Below, piece by piece: positions 9,117 through 18,352 of a stretch of DNA of 64,000 bases. Origin of the DNA: Enteroscipio rubneri (GTDB taxonomy: Bacteria > Actinomycetota > Coriobacteriia > Coriobacteriales > Eggerthellaceae). Under the pieces are notes generated by a model that was given only the letters and a program-made list of their open reading frames with translations, was not told the DNA's origin and searched no databases. The stretch is taken from positions 62,001 through 126,000 of the forward strand of contig NZ_PPEK01000004.1 in NCBI RefSeq assembly GCF_002899715.1. The letters are read 5' to 3'. The translations under genes and the position numbers were made by a program. Positions within the stretch are counted from its first letter, which is position 1. The number at the start of each line of letters is the position of its first letter.

Positions 9117-9157
9117 ATCGGGAGCGGGAGCGCGCCTGCGCCGCTCCCGCTCCCGAT
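9117..9157. terminator. Bidirectional hairpin between convergent genes
   Basis: A perfect 16-bp inverted repeat (9117-9132 with 9142-9157) with a nine-base loop, built around GGGAGCGGGAGCG. It separates the convergent HemW-like gene and flavoprotein 2 and can serve both strands. Confidence 0.8.
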
Positions 9158-9164
9158 CCAGGCG

Positions 9165-10850
9165 CTACTGCAGAGCGCCGAACGCGTATCCGTCGATGGT
9201 CGTGCCACCCGCTAGCGCGCGGCCCACCAGGTAACCGTAGGTCATGCCGCGGCCGTGGCTCGTGCCGGGCAGAGTGACCGGGTAGGAGTTCGCGAAGAAG
9301 TCCCCCTGCGCGTTTCCGATGGCGAACAGGCCGCCAATCGGGCCGTCCTCGGTGTCGAGCACCTGCGAGTTCTGGTCGACGCGCAGGCCATAGGGCAGCG
9401 CGAGCAGCCAGGCCGACACGTTGCTCGCGTAGAACGGGCCGTCCTTCACCGAGCTCAAGAAGCGCGGCGGCACGCCGAAGTCGCGATCCTCGCCCGCGTC
9501 GCACAGCGAGTTGTACCGATCGACCGTCTTCTGCAGCGCGTCGGCCGGCACGCCGATGGCCTTCGCCAGCTCAGACAGCGTCTCGCCCTTGAAAAACGCG
9601 CCGTCGGCCACAGCCTGCTCCACCTTGTCCTCCAAACCGTCCATGAACGAGGCGGATTTCACCGGCTCCTGACGCTGGACATGCTCGGGGTAATGGGAGT
9701 CCCAGATAGCCCACGCGACGTTGCCGGGCGTGTTCATGCGGGCGTTGGTGACGATGGGCTCGAATCCCACTTCGCAGCAGTAGCGCATGCCGTCGCGGTT
9801 CACGGTAAGCCAGCACGTGTCGAAGCCCGGACCCATGACCGACAGGTTCACCGGGTGGATGATGGGCGCCGGATAGCAGGGAGAGAGCGCCGCGCCGATC
9901 CACGAGCCCATGGTTATGCCGTCGCCCATGTTGCCGCCCACGGGGAAGTAGTCCGACTTGTCTGCGCGCAGCGCGATGGGGCAGAAGCAGCGCTTCATCT
10001 CTTCGTTGTCGGTGATGCCCCCGGTGGCCAGGATGACGCCCTTCGACGCATTGATGCGCTTGGCGCCCTCGGCGTCGCGCACGATGACGGCCGTGACGGC
10101 GTCTCCTTCGCGAACGAGTTGTTCGGCTGCAGTTTCGAAGGCGAATACGGCGCCGCGCTTCTGTGCGTCCTCGGCCACCATGCTGATGAAGTACCCCACG
10201 TTCCAAGGCTGCTCGGGAAGAGAGCTCCCCTCAGGCAGTAGGAACTTGTGCGCGGTGCGGAACTGCTTGAAGCGGTCGTCGAGTGTGTCCCAATCGGATC
10301 GCGCTGTCATCTCGCTGTTGAGGATCACCTCGTATCCAGCCTCGGCCGCCATGTCGATATAGTGGTCCATTGCCTCGCCGCTACGCTCGACGAACGTCTT
10401 GATGAGGTAGTAATTCGCCTCCGACTGTCCCCACTGGTATATGAGACGCGCAGCCAGGTCCTTGTCGATGTTCACGCCCTCGGCCTGCTGAAGCTTCGAG
10501 CCCACGGCGCCGATGTCGGTGCCATGGGCGGTGACGCCCTCGAACTTTTCGGCCACGTACACGCTCGCACCCGCTTCGGCGGCCGCTTGTGCTGCCGTGC
10601 AGCCGGCGATGCCCGCGCCGATCACTACGACGTCATAGGTTTCCTCGGCAACAGTCTCGGGCAGCTCGGGTGCGGGATTCAACCAGGCGTGCGAGGTGGT
10701 TGACACCGCCTCGCCGGATGCCGCGTCGCTTCCGCCGGATGCGGTCGGGGCGCAGCCGCCGAGGCCTGCCAGCGCGGCCGTGGTGCCCGCCAACGCGGCT
10801 CCGGTGATGAACGATCTTCTGGACAGATTCTTGCTCGATGGGGTGCTCAT
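9165..10850 (-). CDS. Tat-exported FAD-binding reductase (flavoprotein 2)
   Basis: A 561-residue fumarate/urocanate reductase-type flavoprotein. Twin arginines R11-R12 (SRRSF) are followed by a lipobox-like LGGC (C33). The FAD motif is DVVVIGAGIAGCTAA. The C-terminus carries LPGTSHGRGMTYGYLVG, the signature of this Eggerthellaceae-type subfamily. Start at 10850 is fixed by GAGGAGGGAACGT; the frame extends further but without a ribosome site. Its likely regulator (11094-12569) lies just upstream on the same strand, the one pair here that is not divergent. The 243 bases between them hold no recognisable dyad. Confidence 0.88.
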   Translation of the reverse strand: MSTPSSKNLSRRSFITGAALAGTTAALAGLGGCAPTASGGSDAASGEAVSTTSHAWLNPAPELPETVAEETYDVVVIGAGIAGCTAAQAAAEAGASVYVAEKFEGVTAHGTDIGAVGSKLQQAEGVNIDKDLAARLIYQWGQSEANYYLIKTFVERSGEAMDHYIDMAAEAGYEVILNSEMTARSDWDTLDDRFKQFRTAHKFLLPEGSSLPEQPWNVGYFISMVAEDAQKRGAVFAFETAAEQLVREGDAVTAVIVRDAEGAKRINASKGVILATGGITDNEEMKRCFCPIALRADKSDYFPVGGNMGDGITMGSWIGAALSPCYPAPIIHPVNLSVMGPGFDTCWLTVNRDGMRYCCEVGFEPIVTNARMNTPGNVAWAIWDSHYPEHVQRQEPVKSASFMDGLEDKVEQAVADGAFFKGETLSELAKAIGVPADALQKTVDRYNSLCDAGEDRDFGVPPRFLSSVKDGPFYASNVSAWLLALPYGLRVDQNSQVLDTEDGPIGGLFAIGNAQGDFFANSYPVTLPGTSHGRGMTYGYLVGRALAGGTTIDGYAFGALQ

Positions 10851-11093
10851 ACGTTCCCTCCTCGGTTCGGTCGAAGGTGTGCTCCCTTCGCTCGTTCGAG
10901 GGTACGGCGTGATGCGTCTGCCGAAAAGCGCCCGCAAGGGGTGAACCGGAGCGCAAGGGCCGTCACCCACTGCGGGTTACGGCTGAAGGGGCCGGACGAG
11001 GTTGGATGAACACGCGGCGGCAAGACGAGCGCGCATGCTTGGCGCGCTGCCGCCTGATGCGCGCGGCGCAGCGCCTTGCATCCCCGATGTCCC

Positions 11094-12569
11094 TCACATC
11101 CCGCGGCGCTCGCGCTCCATGCGCGCTGTCACGAGGGCACGCGCCTCCTGCTTGGCGTGGATGTCGAGCTTCGCGTACAAACGGCGGGTGTGCGTTTTGA
11201 CCGTGTCGTTGGAGATGCACAGCCGCTCGCGGATAGCGGCACGGCTTTCGTCGCGTGCCAGCAGCAGGAATATCTCCGCCTCGCGTGCGGTCAGTCCGCC
11301 GTCGTGCGCAACGAGCTTCGCGCACCGCTCGAATTCGGCATGCCGCCGCTCGTCCGCCTCCTGCGCATCACGCATCCGCTCCGATCGCGTGCGCCCGAAC
11401 AGCACCGCAAAGGCAAGCACAAACGCGTACACGATGACGAGCGACACGATGCCCACCACGCCGCTGCTCTCGAAGCCCGATAGCGCAAGCGCATCGCTGG
11501 CAAGCGATCCGGCCAGCGAGCTGCCGAGGAAGGCGAGCAGCCCGGCGGAGAACACCCTGAGGGGATCGCGGCCCTGCGCCTGGGACTGATCGACGCAGAA
11601 CACCCAGAGGAGAAAGTAGAAATAGCCGTGCCCCACGGTGAACACGATGATGGGAAGCGGCAACGGCCCCGCGTATTGAGGAAGCAGCAGAAAGCCCGCG
11701 ACCAGCAAGGGGAACGAGATCTCGCAGACCAGGTACAGCTCGCTTTCGCGACGGTAGAACACGGTGGTGACGAGCAGCAGTACGCCCGAAGCTGCCACGC
11801 CGATGACCGTTGCCACGGTGGCTGCTTCGACGGTGCTCGTGCCGAATGCGAGCGTGATGCCGCGCATGATGCCGTACACGAGCCCGACGAGCACGGCAAG
11901 ACCTAACAGCCCGCTGCCGCGTCGCGCGTGCGAAAGCGATCGCTCGGCGGGCTCGGAGGCCGAGGACGTCTGCCCGTGCGATGTCGGCGCCTCGTGCCGG
12001 TTCGCGACGCAGAGCAGCGCACCGGATGCCAGCGGCATGAGCACGGCGCACGCCTGGACGGCGGCAGGTGGCAGAGGCGTCACGATGCCGAAGAACAGGG
12101 CGGTTAAGAACGCGAACGCCGACATGTCGAACAGCACGCGGCGCGGCACGAGGCGTGCGAGATGCAGGCCCCAGCACAAGAACGCCAGCGCGCTGCCCAC
12201 GCCGACGCCGAGTGCGCCGGCCGCTGCGAACGGGAGCGGGTCGCTTGCCGTCGAGCTGAAGGCCAGCAGCAGCGATCCACCCGCCATGCAGAACGAGGAC
12301 GCTCCCACAGCACGGGGTCCGTGCAGTGCGCGGCCAGGCTTGCAGAACAGGACAACGAGGAACACGAGGATCGTCGTGAGAAGGGAGGCGGTCCAGATCT
12401 GGTGCTGCGGAGCGAGAGGCGCCGGAAGCAGGTCGGTCGGCGCCAAGGAGGCTGACGAGAAGACGATCTGGAGCCAGGCCCAGTATACGCCCATGCCCGC
12501 GAGGCGCGCCGGGCTGCGTATTTCGTTGCGAGCCACTTCGATAAAGCTTCGGACATCACTGACTGCCAT
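11094..12569 (-). CDS. LuxR-type regulator with N-terminal membrane domain (copy 2)
   Basis: A 491-residue protein with about ten or more hydrophobic segments and a C-terminal LuxR helix-turn-helix (LTAREAEIFLLLARDES, ISNDTVKTHTRRLYAKLDI). The start at 12569 follows GGAAGAGGGG. The same frame runs open for another 850 bases through the Asp23 locus, but this is an antisense shadow. It precedes flavoprotein 2 on the same strand and presumably controls it. A TATAAT-like box on the minus strand (12612-12617) is about 45 bases before the start. Confidence 0.9.
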   Translation of the reverse strand: MAVSDVRSFIEVARNEIRSPARLAGMGVYWAWLQIVFSSASLAPTDLLPAPLAPQHQIWTASLLTTILVFLVVLFCKPGRALHGPRAVGASSFCMAGGSLLLAFSSTASDPLPFAAAGALGVGVGSALAFLCWGLHLARLVPRRVLFDMSAFAFLTALFFGIVTPLPPAAVQACAVLMPLASGALLCVANRHEAPTSHGQTSSASEPAERSLSHARRGSGLLGLAVLVGLVYGIMRGITLAFGTSTVEAATVATVIGVAASGVLLLVTTVFYRRESELYLVCEISFPLLVAGFLLLPQYAGPLPLPIIVFTVGHGYFYFLLWVFCVDQSQAQGRDPLRVFSAGLLAFLGSSLAGSLASDALALSGFESSGVVGIVSLVIVYAFVLAFAVLFGRTRSERMRDAQEADERRHAEFERCAKLVAHDGGLTAREAEIFLLLARDESRAAIRERLCISNDTVKTHTRRLYAKLDIHAKQEARALVTARMERERRGM

Positions 12570-12886
12570 GGCCCCTCTTCCGTTTCTCGCCTGCGTAGGC
12601 AATGGGATCACATTATAGCGGTGTCTGCAGCCATCGCTTCCGGTCCGTTGCGCATGCGCGGCCGCAGAGCGGGATCGCAAGGACCGCCGTATGCCGCCTT
12701 GCTTCCGAACCGCAACTCTCGACCAGCGGGGCGGCCACGTGCGAACGAGGGAAGGGGAGGGCCGCAACACCGAAGGCGCACGAAGGCCCGCTCTGCGTTG
12801 CTGCGGCGGAGCGGGCCTGGATGGCGAGGTGCGGAGCGCGGACGGGGCGCGCTCCGCGCAACGACGCTGAACGGTTCCTCGGAGGG
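12570..12886. other. Intergenic: regulator 2 promoter and Asp23 operon terminator
   Basis: No gene is visible. The minus-strand box ATTATA at 12612-12617 (TATAAT when read on that strand) suits the promoter of regulator 2. A GC-rich hairpin at 12784-12818 (AGGCCCGCTC paired with GAGCGGGCCT) lies downstream of the Asp23 gene end and probably terminates that operon. Confidence 0.55.
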
Positions 12887-13399
12887 TTAGTTGGAGCCGT
12901 CGTTTTGCCCGCCGTCGTTGTTGGAGCCGTTCTTCTGATTGAACTCTTCCGGCGTCATGACATCGACGACGTTCACCGTCATCTCGACGAGGTTGAGGCC
13001 GGTCATATCCTTCAAATCGCCGCCGACGACGTCTTTGATCTGATCGAACACATCGGTTGCGGACTTGCCGTACTCCAGGATGACGCTGAGGTCGACCTTT
13101 GCGTTGTTGTCGTCCACGACATCCGCATCCACGCCCTTGGTCTTGTCGCTGCCGCCAAGGCCTTCCTGGATGGTGGACAGCAGGTTGCCCTTCATGTCGA
13201 TGATGCCGTCGATCTTTTGAGCGGCCTTGGAGGTGATCTTCTCGACGACGTTCTCGTCGATAACAAGCTTGTACACGGGCTCGGCAGGGACGCTGTCCGC
13301 CGACGGCGTGCGATCCTGGGACGAGGCCTGAGTGTCGTCCATGGTGGAGTAGGGGTTGTATGTGCTCGTCTCGGGCCTGGTCATGGTGCTCTGGGTCAT
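12887..13399 (-). CDS. Asp23/Gls24 family envelope stress protein
   Basis: A 170-residue protein with a disordered N-terminus rich in S/T/Q followed by the Asp23 domain (YKLVIDENVVEKITSKAAQKI, then VDLSVILEYGKSATDVFDQIK). The tail is an Asn/Gly/Asp-rich low-complexity stretch (GSNNDGGQNDGSN). Asp23 proteins coat the inner face of the cytoplasmic membrane, tethered by AmaP. It is third in a minus-strand operon behind amaP and a DUF2273 gene, the standard arrangement. A ribosome site AAAGGA precedes the ATG. Confidence 0.9.
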   Translation of the reverse strand: MTQSTMTRPETSTYNPYSTMDDTQASSQDRTPSADSVPAEPVYKLVIDENVVEKITSKAAQKIDGIIDMKGNLLSTIQEGLGGSDKTKGVDADVVDDNNAKVDLSVILEYGKSATDVFDQIKDVVGGDLKDMTGLNLVEMTVNVVDVMTPEEFNQKNGSNNDGGQNDGSN

Positions 13400-13505
13400 G
13401 ATGCAATCCTTTCACGTGAATGATGTGCTGTGCCGAGCAAGCGGCGGCGCGGCACTGGCAACGCGCCGAAAGGCCGTGCTGCCGTGCGTCGCCGCTTGCG
13501 GGGTG

Positions 13506-13874
13506 CTAGTTGAAACGGTCCAGAAAATTCCGCATCTGCTCGCGCGTTGTGCGGTCGCCGTCGCGATATTTGCCGATGATGGTTCCGATTGCGGCGAATA
13601 CCGCCAACAACACGGTCGGCCAGAATCCAACGATGAGAATGAGGGCCGCCGCGATGAAGCCGAGGATGCCGTAGAGCACTGCATGGCTATGGCGCTCGAC
13701 ATAGGGCGATACGGCTTGCTTCATGCTGGCGTAGACGCCGCGATTCTGTTTCGTCTCGGACGCGGCGTTCGCGATGACGTCGGAAGGCGTGTCGGCCGGT
13801 CGGCTCGAAGGTCCTTGCTGACCTTTTTGCGCCGAGCGGACGCCGGACTTCATGTTCATTGCTGATTGAGTCAT
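13506..13874 (-). CDS. DUF2273 small membrane protein
   Basis: A 122-residue protein with a polar N-terminal 60 residues and a hydrophobic pair (VLYGILGFIAAALILIVGF and a following helix) ending IGTIIGKYRDGD, as in DUF2273 proteins. These are regularly encoded between amaP and asp23 and are thought to sit in the same membrane complex. Twelve bases separate it from amaP upstream, and it is translated from a GAGGTGCGCGC-type site. The N-terminal MTQSAMNMKSG resembles the start of the Asp23 protein (MTQSTMTRPE), perhaps by local duplication. Confidence 0.8.
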   Translation of the reverse strand: MTQSAMNMKSGVRSAQKGQQGPSSRPADTPSDVIANAASETKQNRGVYASMKQAVSPYVERHSHAVLYGILGFIAAALILIVGFWPTVLLAVFAAIGTIIGKYRDGDRTTREQMRNFLDRFN

Positions 13875-13886
13875 GCGCGCACCTCC

Positions 13887-14507
13887 TTACTTCGCGGCAT
13901 GAACGGGCATGGGCTTCGACGGCTGCATATGCGGCGTGCTGTTGGCTTGAGCCTTTGCCTGCTGCGTGAACGCGGGAGTGACCACATCCGCGTCTCCGGC
14001 AAACGTGATGCGCACGGAATCGACCGGATATCCCGTGAATGCCTCGAGTGTCGCAGCGATCTCGTCTTGCAGCTTTGCGCCCAGCTCGCCCAGCTCCGCG
14101 TTGCGGCCCGGATCGATCTTGGCGTGGATGGACATGCGCGGATCATGACGGTTGGTGATATCCACCTTCACGTTGTCCGTCACCAGCCCGCGGTGGCCTT
14201 CGATGACGTGCTTCACCGTGGACTGAATGGCATTCTGCGTGATCGAGATGCTGCCGTTGTCGCGTTCCTGCTCAAGCCGGGAGTTCTTGCCCGGCGCAGT
14301 GATGGCCCTGATGAGCACCACGAGCAGGCCGAGCGCCGTGATGCCCAGCAGCACGCCTTCCACGACGTAGAACCAAGGCATGCTCATGAGCCACGCGATG
14401 GCGGGGAACAGCGGTTCCCATGCAAACCAGAGGGCTGCGAGCACGCCGATGCCCAGCACGGCAGCAATGACGAACACGATCATGCAAAAGCGTTTGAACT
14501 TTCCCAT
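13887..14507 (-). CDS. amaP: Alkaline shock response membrane anchor protein
   Basis: A 206-residue protein with two N-terminal transmembrane helices (MIVFVIAAVLGIGVLAALWF and FYVVEGVLLGITALGLLVVL) and a cytoplasmic C-terminal domain with an Asp23-like core (ITNRHDPRMSIHAKIDPGRN). AmaP anchors Asp23 to the membrane. It is first in the operon. The start at 14507 follows AAAGGCGGC; upstream in-frame sequence is not conserved. The C-terminal proline-rich tail ends in HAAK. Confidence 0.85.
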   Translation of the reverse strand: MGKFKRFCMIVFVIAAVLGIGVLAALWFAWEPLFPAIAWLMSMPWFYVVEGVLLGITALGLLVVLIRAITAPGKNSRLEQERDNGSISITQNAIQSTVKHVIEGHRGLVTDNVKVDITNRHDPRMSIHAKIDPGRNAELGELGAKLQDEIAATLEAFTGYPVDSVRITFAGDADVVTPAFTQQAKAQANSTPHMQPSKPMPVHAAK

Positions 14508-14672
14508 ACATGCCGCCTTTCTTTTCTCGTGCGCGCATCGCATCTGCGGCGCGCTTGCGAATAGAGTGCGATTACTCTAGAAGAAAGACGATGGGGTGTA
14601 CCCGCAGGGTTGGAAGTGCCGCCGGGCGTTTGCCGGACCGTTGAAGCGTCGTCAGCCGCCGCCCTAAGAATG

Positions 14673-14710
14673 CAGGCCCCGTCTCGGCATGGGTACCGGA
14701 ACGGGGCCTG
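14673..14710. terminator. Hairpin between moaE-like gene and amaP
   Basis: A 10-bp stem CAGGCCCCGT (14673-14682) with ACGGGGCCTG (14701-14710) lies downstream of the minus-strand MoaE-like gene and upstream of amaP. It probably terminates the former. Confidence 0.65.
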
Positions 14711-14752
14711 AAATGATTGCGAATTCGAGAGGTGTGTAAAAGGAAGCTCGCG

Positions 14753-15148
14753 TTATGCGTAGATCTCCGTCTCCACCACCAGGTCATTCTTTATCTTTCC
14801 AACCAGCTTCTGCAGCGCGTCGATGCAGTTCGGGCGGATGTCGGCGCCGATGAGCACGTACATGATGGAATCGCCCACGCTCAACGTTCCCTCGTTCAGC
14901 CACACGCGCACGTAGTAGACGCCGGGCCAGGTGAGCGCTTCCTTGACGGCAGCGTCGACGCCGGCCGCATCGTAGGAGAACTCGATCTGCGCCACGTCGC
15001 CCAGACCTTTGGCGCCTTCGCGTACTTGCCGCTTCGGCGTCACGCGCACCACGCCAGTATGGGTGAGGAACATGCCGCATTGGGAGGCCTTCGGATCCTG
15101 CTTTGCTTCAGCCAGCCACCGGTCGATAGAGGGTTCCTGTCCAGACAT
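14753..15148 (-). CDS. moaE: MoaE-like molybdopterin synthase large subunit
   Basis: A 131-residue protein whose middle and end follow MoaE: THTGVVR at the start of the fold, IEFSYDAAGVDAAVKEAL, then LNEGTLSVGDSIMYVLIGAD and a lysine-bearing tail (LVGKIKNDLVVETEIY) where MoaE has its catalytic lysines. MoaE with MoaD inserts the dithiolene sulfurs of molybdenum cofactor. No moaD lies beside it, and the first 45 residues diverge from classical MoaE, so a divergent branch is likely. It is a single-gene unit on the minus strand. Confidence 0.7.
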   Translation of the reverse strand: MSGQEPSIDRWLAEAKQDPKASQCGMFLTHTGVVRVTPKRQVREGAKGLGDVAQIEFSYDAAGVDAAVKEALTWPGVYYVRVWLNEGTLSVGDSIMYVLIGADIRPNCIDALQKLVGKIKNDLVVETEIYA

Positions 15149-15478
15149 AATTCTCCTTCCTTGAGGATGATTGCATCAGTATACGTCACATTCCCGTGTC
15201 GCATGCAGATTGAATCAGAGATGTTCGAATCGAATCGGAGTGTTCGAAGCGGCCGGCGTCCGCTCCGGCTCCTGGTGCACTCCGCACCGCATGCACAGCC
15301 GCTCGGAGGAAGGCGTTCGCCGTGCGCTCGGACGCAGTTTTTGTCCAGAATGTTCCTGCCGGGCATACGGCGCGGGCTAGGCTGATAGGATAGGTTCCAA
15401 TCGACGACGTTCGACACCCTCTTCCTGCGCCTTTCCGCGGGTTGCGGGTGGGCGAACTAGGCGGAAGGAGAGAAGAGG
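15149..15478. other. Divergent intergenic region before lysA
   Basis: 330 bases between the divergent MoaE-like gene and lysA. No gene. The segment near 15160-15245 is AT-richer and repeats GAATC/TTCGAATC words, suitable for promoters. A lysine riboswitch was looked for and not recognised. A strong ribosome site GGAAGGAGAG ends the region. Confidence 0.4.
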
Positions 15479-16834
15479 ATGGCCCTACCCGCAGCTGACC
15501 AGAGCAAACAACCGGACAATCGCACAGCCATGGAGCTGGGCGCGGTGCTGCCCCTGACCGCCGAGGTGAAGGACGATCGCCTGTACGTGGGCGGCGTCGA
15601 CATGGTGGAGCTGGCGCGCGAGATGGGCACAGCCCTCTACGTCATGGACGAGCAGGACATGCGCACCCGCATGGAGGCCTATCGCGAGGCGTTCCGCAGT
15701 CGTTATGGGAACTCCCGCATCGTATACGCCAGCAAGGCGTTCCTCAATAAGGAGGCTGCACGCATCGTGGCCGACGAGGGGCTGTGCCTCGACGTGTCGG
15801 GAGGCGGCGAGCTGGCCATCGCGCTTGCTGCAGGCTTTCCTGCCGAGCGCATTTTCATGCACGGCAACAACAAGACGCCGCGCGAGCTGCGCGAAGCCAT
15901 CCAGGCGGGCGTCGGCCGCATCATCGTCGACAGCCGCATCGAGCTCGGGCGCATTTCCGAGATCGCCGGCGAGCTGGGCGTCGAGCAGGCTATCTACATG
16001 CGCATCACGCCGGGCGTCGAGGCCGACACGCATCAGTACATCCGCACGGGATGCGAAGACTCGAAGTTCGGTTTCACCATGCGCGAGGATTTCGCCTTCG
16101 GGTGCGTGAAGGACGTGCTGGCGGCCCCGAACGTGAGGTTGGCGGGGCTGCACTGCCACATCGGCTCGCAGATATTCTCGCTGAATTCCTACCCCGAGGC
16201 CGTCGACGTCATGGTGGAGCTCATGGCGCGCATCGAGCAGGAGTACGACTACCGCATCGAGGAGTTGGATGTGGGCGGCGGCCTCGGCATCGCGTACACG
16301 GTCGACGACAAGCCGGCTTCTATCGAGGAGTTCGCCGAAACGGTGGCCTCAGCCGTGCGCGGCGCGTGCGCGAAGCATGGTGTGGCCGAGCCATGCCTGC
16401 TCACCGAGCCGGGCCGCAGCCTCGTGGCCACCGCGGGCGTGACGCTGTACACGGTGGGCATCCTGAAAACGCTGCCGGGCATTCGCAAGTACGTGGCGGT
16501 GGACGGCGGCATGTCCGACAACATCCGCACCGCGCTGTACCACGCCGATTACGAGCCGGTCATTGCGAACAAGGCAGGCCAGCCGCGCACCGAGATCGTC
16601 ACCATTGCCGGAAAGCACTGCGAAAGCGGCGACGCCGTGGTCATCGACATGCCGATGCAGCACGCTGACCTGGGCGATATCGTCGCAGTCTTCGGCACGG
16701 GCGCGTACTGCTACACTATGGCGAGCAACTACAACGGTCAGCCGCGGCCGGCCGTTGTGTTCGTGAAGGACGGCGAGGCGCGCGTGACCACGCGGCGGGA
16801 GACGTATGAAGACCTCATGAGCAGGGATGTGTAG
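15479..16834 (+). CDS. lysA: Diaminopimelate decarboxylase
   Basis: A 451-residue PLP enzyme of the alanine-racemase fold, catalysing the last step of lysine synthesis (meso-DAP to L-lysine and CO2). Visible motifs are the Schiff-base lysine in VYASKAFLN, HCHIGSQIF, the phosphate-binding GGGLGIAYT, and the dimer-interface CESGD. The N-terminal 30 residues before the barrel are longer than in many LysA proteins. It is followed 154 bases on by hom, so two genes of the aspartate family stand together. Confidence 0.95.
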   Translation: MALPAADQSKQPDNRTAMELGAVLPLTAEVKDDRLYVGGVDMVELAREMGTALYVMDEQDMRTRMEAYREAFRSRYGNSRIVYASKAFLNKEAARIVADEGLCLDVSGGGELAIALAAGFPAERIFMHGNNKTPRELREAIQAGVGRIIVDSRIELGRISEIAGELGVEQAIYMRITPGVEADTHQYIRTGCEDSKFGFTMREDFAFGCVKDVLAAPNVRLAGLHCHIGSQIFSLNSYPEAVDVMVELMARIEQEYDYRIEELDVGGGLGIAYTVDDKPASIEEFAETVASAVRGACAKHGVAEPCLLTEPGRSLVATAGVTLYTVGILKTLPGIRKYVAVDGGMSDNIRTALYHADYEPVIANKAGQPRTEIVTIAGKHCESGDAVVIDMPMQHADLGDIVAVFGTGAYCYTMASNYNGQPRPAVVFVKDGEARVTTRRETYEDLMSRDV

Positions 16835-16988
16835 GCCCCCGAGCTGAACCTCTCGCGGCGCGCATCCCGCGCACGAGCTGTTCGCGCGTTTCGCAACCTG
16901 TCGGTATTCTGATGCCTGTGCATGCTGCCGAGCACATGGGGTACAATGTGGGCCGAAGGCGCGGCACGCAATGTAAGGAGAATGGCAG

Positions 16989-18272
16989 ATGACGGTTAAA
17001 CTGGGGCTCGTGGGAACCGGCACGGTGGGCGGCGGATGCATTGACATTCTGAGGAACCATCGCGACGACTTCAAGCGTCATTACGGTATCGACGTGGAAC
17101 TGGTGCGGGTGTGCTCGCGCAACCCCGAGCAGGCGATCGCCCACGGGGTGGAGGATATCTTCACGCAGGACTTTCAAGACGTTCTAAACGACCCCGACAT
17201 CGACGTCGTCATCGAGCTCATCGGCGGCACGACGGTCGCGCGCGACGTGGTGTGCGGCGCTCTGCGCGCCGGCAAGCATGTGGTCACGGCCAACAAGGCG
17301 CTTATGGCCACCTACGGCGAAGAAGTCATGCGCCTGGCGGATGAGGCGGGCAAGGAAATTGCGTTCGAGGCCAGCGTAGGCGGCGGCATCCCTATCATCG
17401 ATCCGATGAAGCATTCTCTTATCGCGAACCGCATCGATTCCGTTATGGGCATCGTGAACGGTACGACGAACTACATGCTCACGCGCATGGTGGAGGACGG
17501 CCTCAGCTACGACGCCGCGCTCAAGGAGGCGCAGGAGAAGGGCTTTGCCGAGGCGGATCCCACAGCCGACGTGGATGGATTCGACGCTGCTGCAAAGATC
17601 GCCATTCTCGCATCCATCGCGTTCAACTCGCGCGTGACCATGGGCGAGGTTCATACCGAAGGCATCCGCAACATCACCACCATGGATCTGGACGCCGCAC
17701 GCGATATGGGCTACTGCGTAAAGCTGCTCGCCATCGCGCATCGCACCGACGAAGGCGTCGACGTGCGCGTACATCCCACCATGTTGCCGCTCTCCCATCA
17801 GCTGGCTACGGTGAACGGCGTATTCAATGCCATCTACGTGGTGGGGGACGCCGTGGGCGAGACCATGTTCTTCGGCGAGGGCGCGGGCGCCGGTCCAGCT
17901 GCCAGCGCTGTGATGGGCGACGTGCTGGAGGTGGCACGCCATGTGCAGCAGGGCATCGCTCCCATCGTCGGCTGCACCTGTACCGACGAGCTTCCCATCG
18001 TGCCGATGGACGATCTTAAGACCAAGTACTACATTCGCTTCAAAGTGGCCGACCGCTCCGGCGTGCTAGCCGCCATGGCGGGCGTATTCGCCAAGCACAA
18101 CGTCAGCGTGTACTCGGTGGTGCAGCGTGGTAAAAAAGAGGGCGGCACGGTGGATCTCGTGTACGTCACGCATACCGCGTGCGAGAAGAGCGTCCGCGAC
18201 GTATTGGCCGAGATTGCGGAATTGGACGACATTCTGCGCGATGAACCGAGCCTCATCCGCGTAGAGGACTAG
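16989..18272 (+). CDS. hom: Homoserine dehydrogenase
   Basis: A 427-residue NAD(P)H enzyme reducing aspartate semialdehyde to homoserine. It has the nucleotide site GLVGTGTVGGG, the family segments VVTANKALMA and GGGIPIIDPMK, GIVNGTTNYMLTRM in the catalytic domain, and a C-terminal ACT domain (SGVLAAMAGVFAKHNVSVYSV) for feedback control, usually by threonine. Length is standard for the ACT-containing form. TAAGGAG precedes the ATG. Its product feeds MetA and MetY encoded further right. Confidence 0.95.
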   Translation: MTVKLGLVGTGTVGGGCIDILRNHRDDFKRHYGIDVELVRVCSRNPEQAIAHGVEDIFTQDFQDVLNDPDIDVVIELIGGTTVARDVVCGALRAGKHVVTANKALMATYGEEVMRLADEAGKEIAFEASVGGGIPIIDPMKHSLIANRIDSVMGIVNGTTNYMLTRMVEDGLSYDAALKEAQEKGFAEADPTADVDGFDAAAKIAILASIAFNSRVTMGEVHTEGIRNITTMDLDAARDMGYCVKLLAIAHRTDEGVDVRVHPTMLPLSHQLATVNGVFNAIYVVGDAVGETMFFGEGAGAGPAASAVMGDVLEVARHVQQGIAPIVGCTCTDELPIVPMDDLKTKYYIRFKVADRSGVLAAMAGVFAKHNVSVYSVVQRGKKEGGTVDLVYVTHTACEKSVRDVLAEIAELDDILRDEPSLIRVED

Positions 18273-18352
18273 GCGGCAGCGCGCCGGGCGCACGCCTGTG
18301 TCGGGCGTTTGGCGCGGGAGAGCGATGGCGGATCGGAAGGGGAGCGATGGCG

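Noticed and set aside
12570-13415. Upstream extension of the regulator 2 frame
   Set aside because: The extension is antisense or out of frame over the Asp23 gene and lacks conserved sequence. The start at 12569 has a ribosome site.
13408-13423. Second parS-like site
   Set aside because: Only the TTTCACGTGAA core fits, about 12 of 16 positions, close to the Asp23 start codon. Too weak to call.
15149-15478. Lysine riboswitch before lysA
   Set aside because: The conserved lysine-riboswitch junction sequences were not recognised in this leader.
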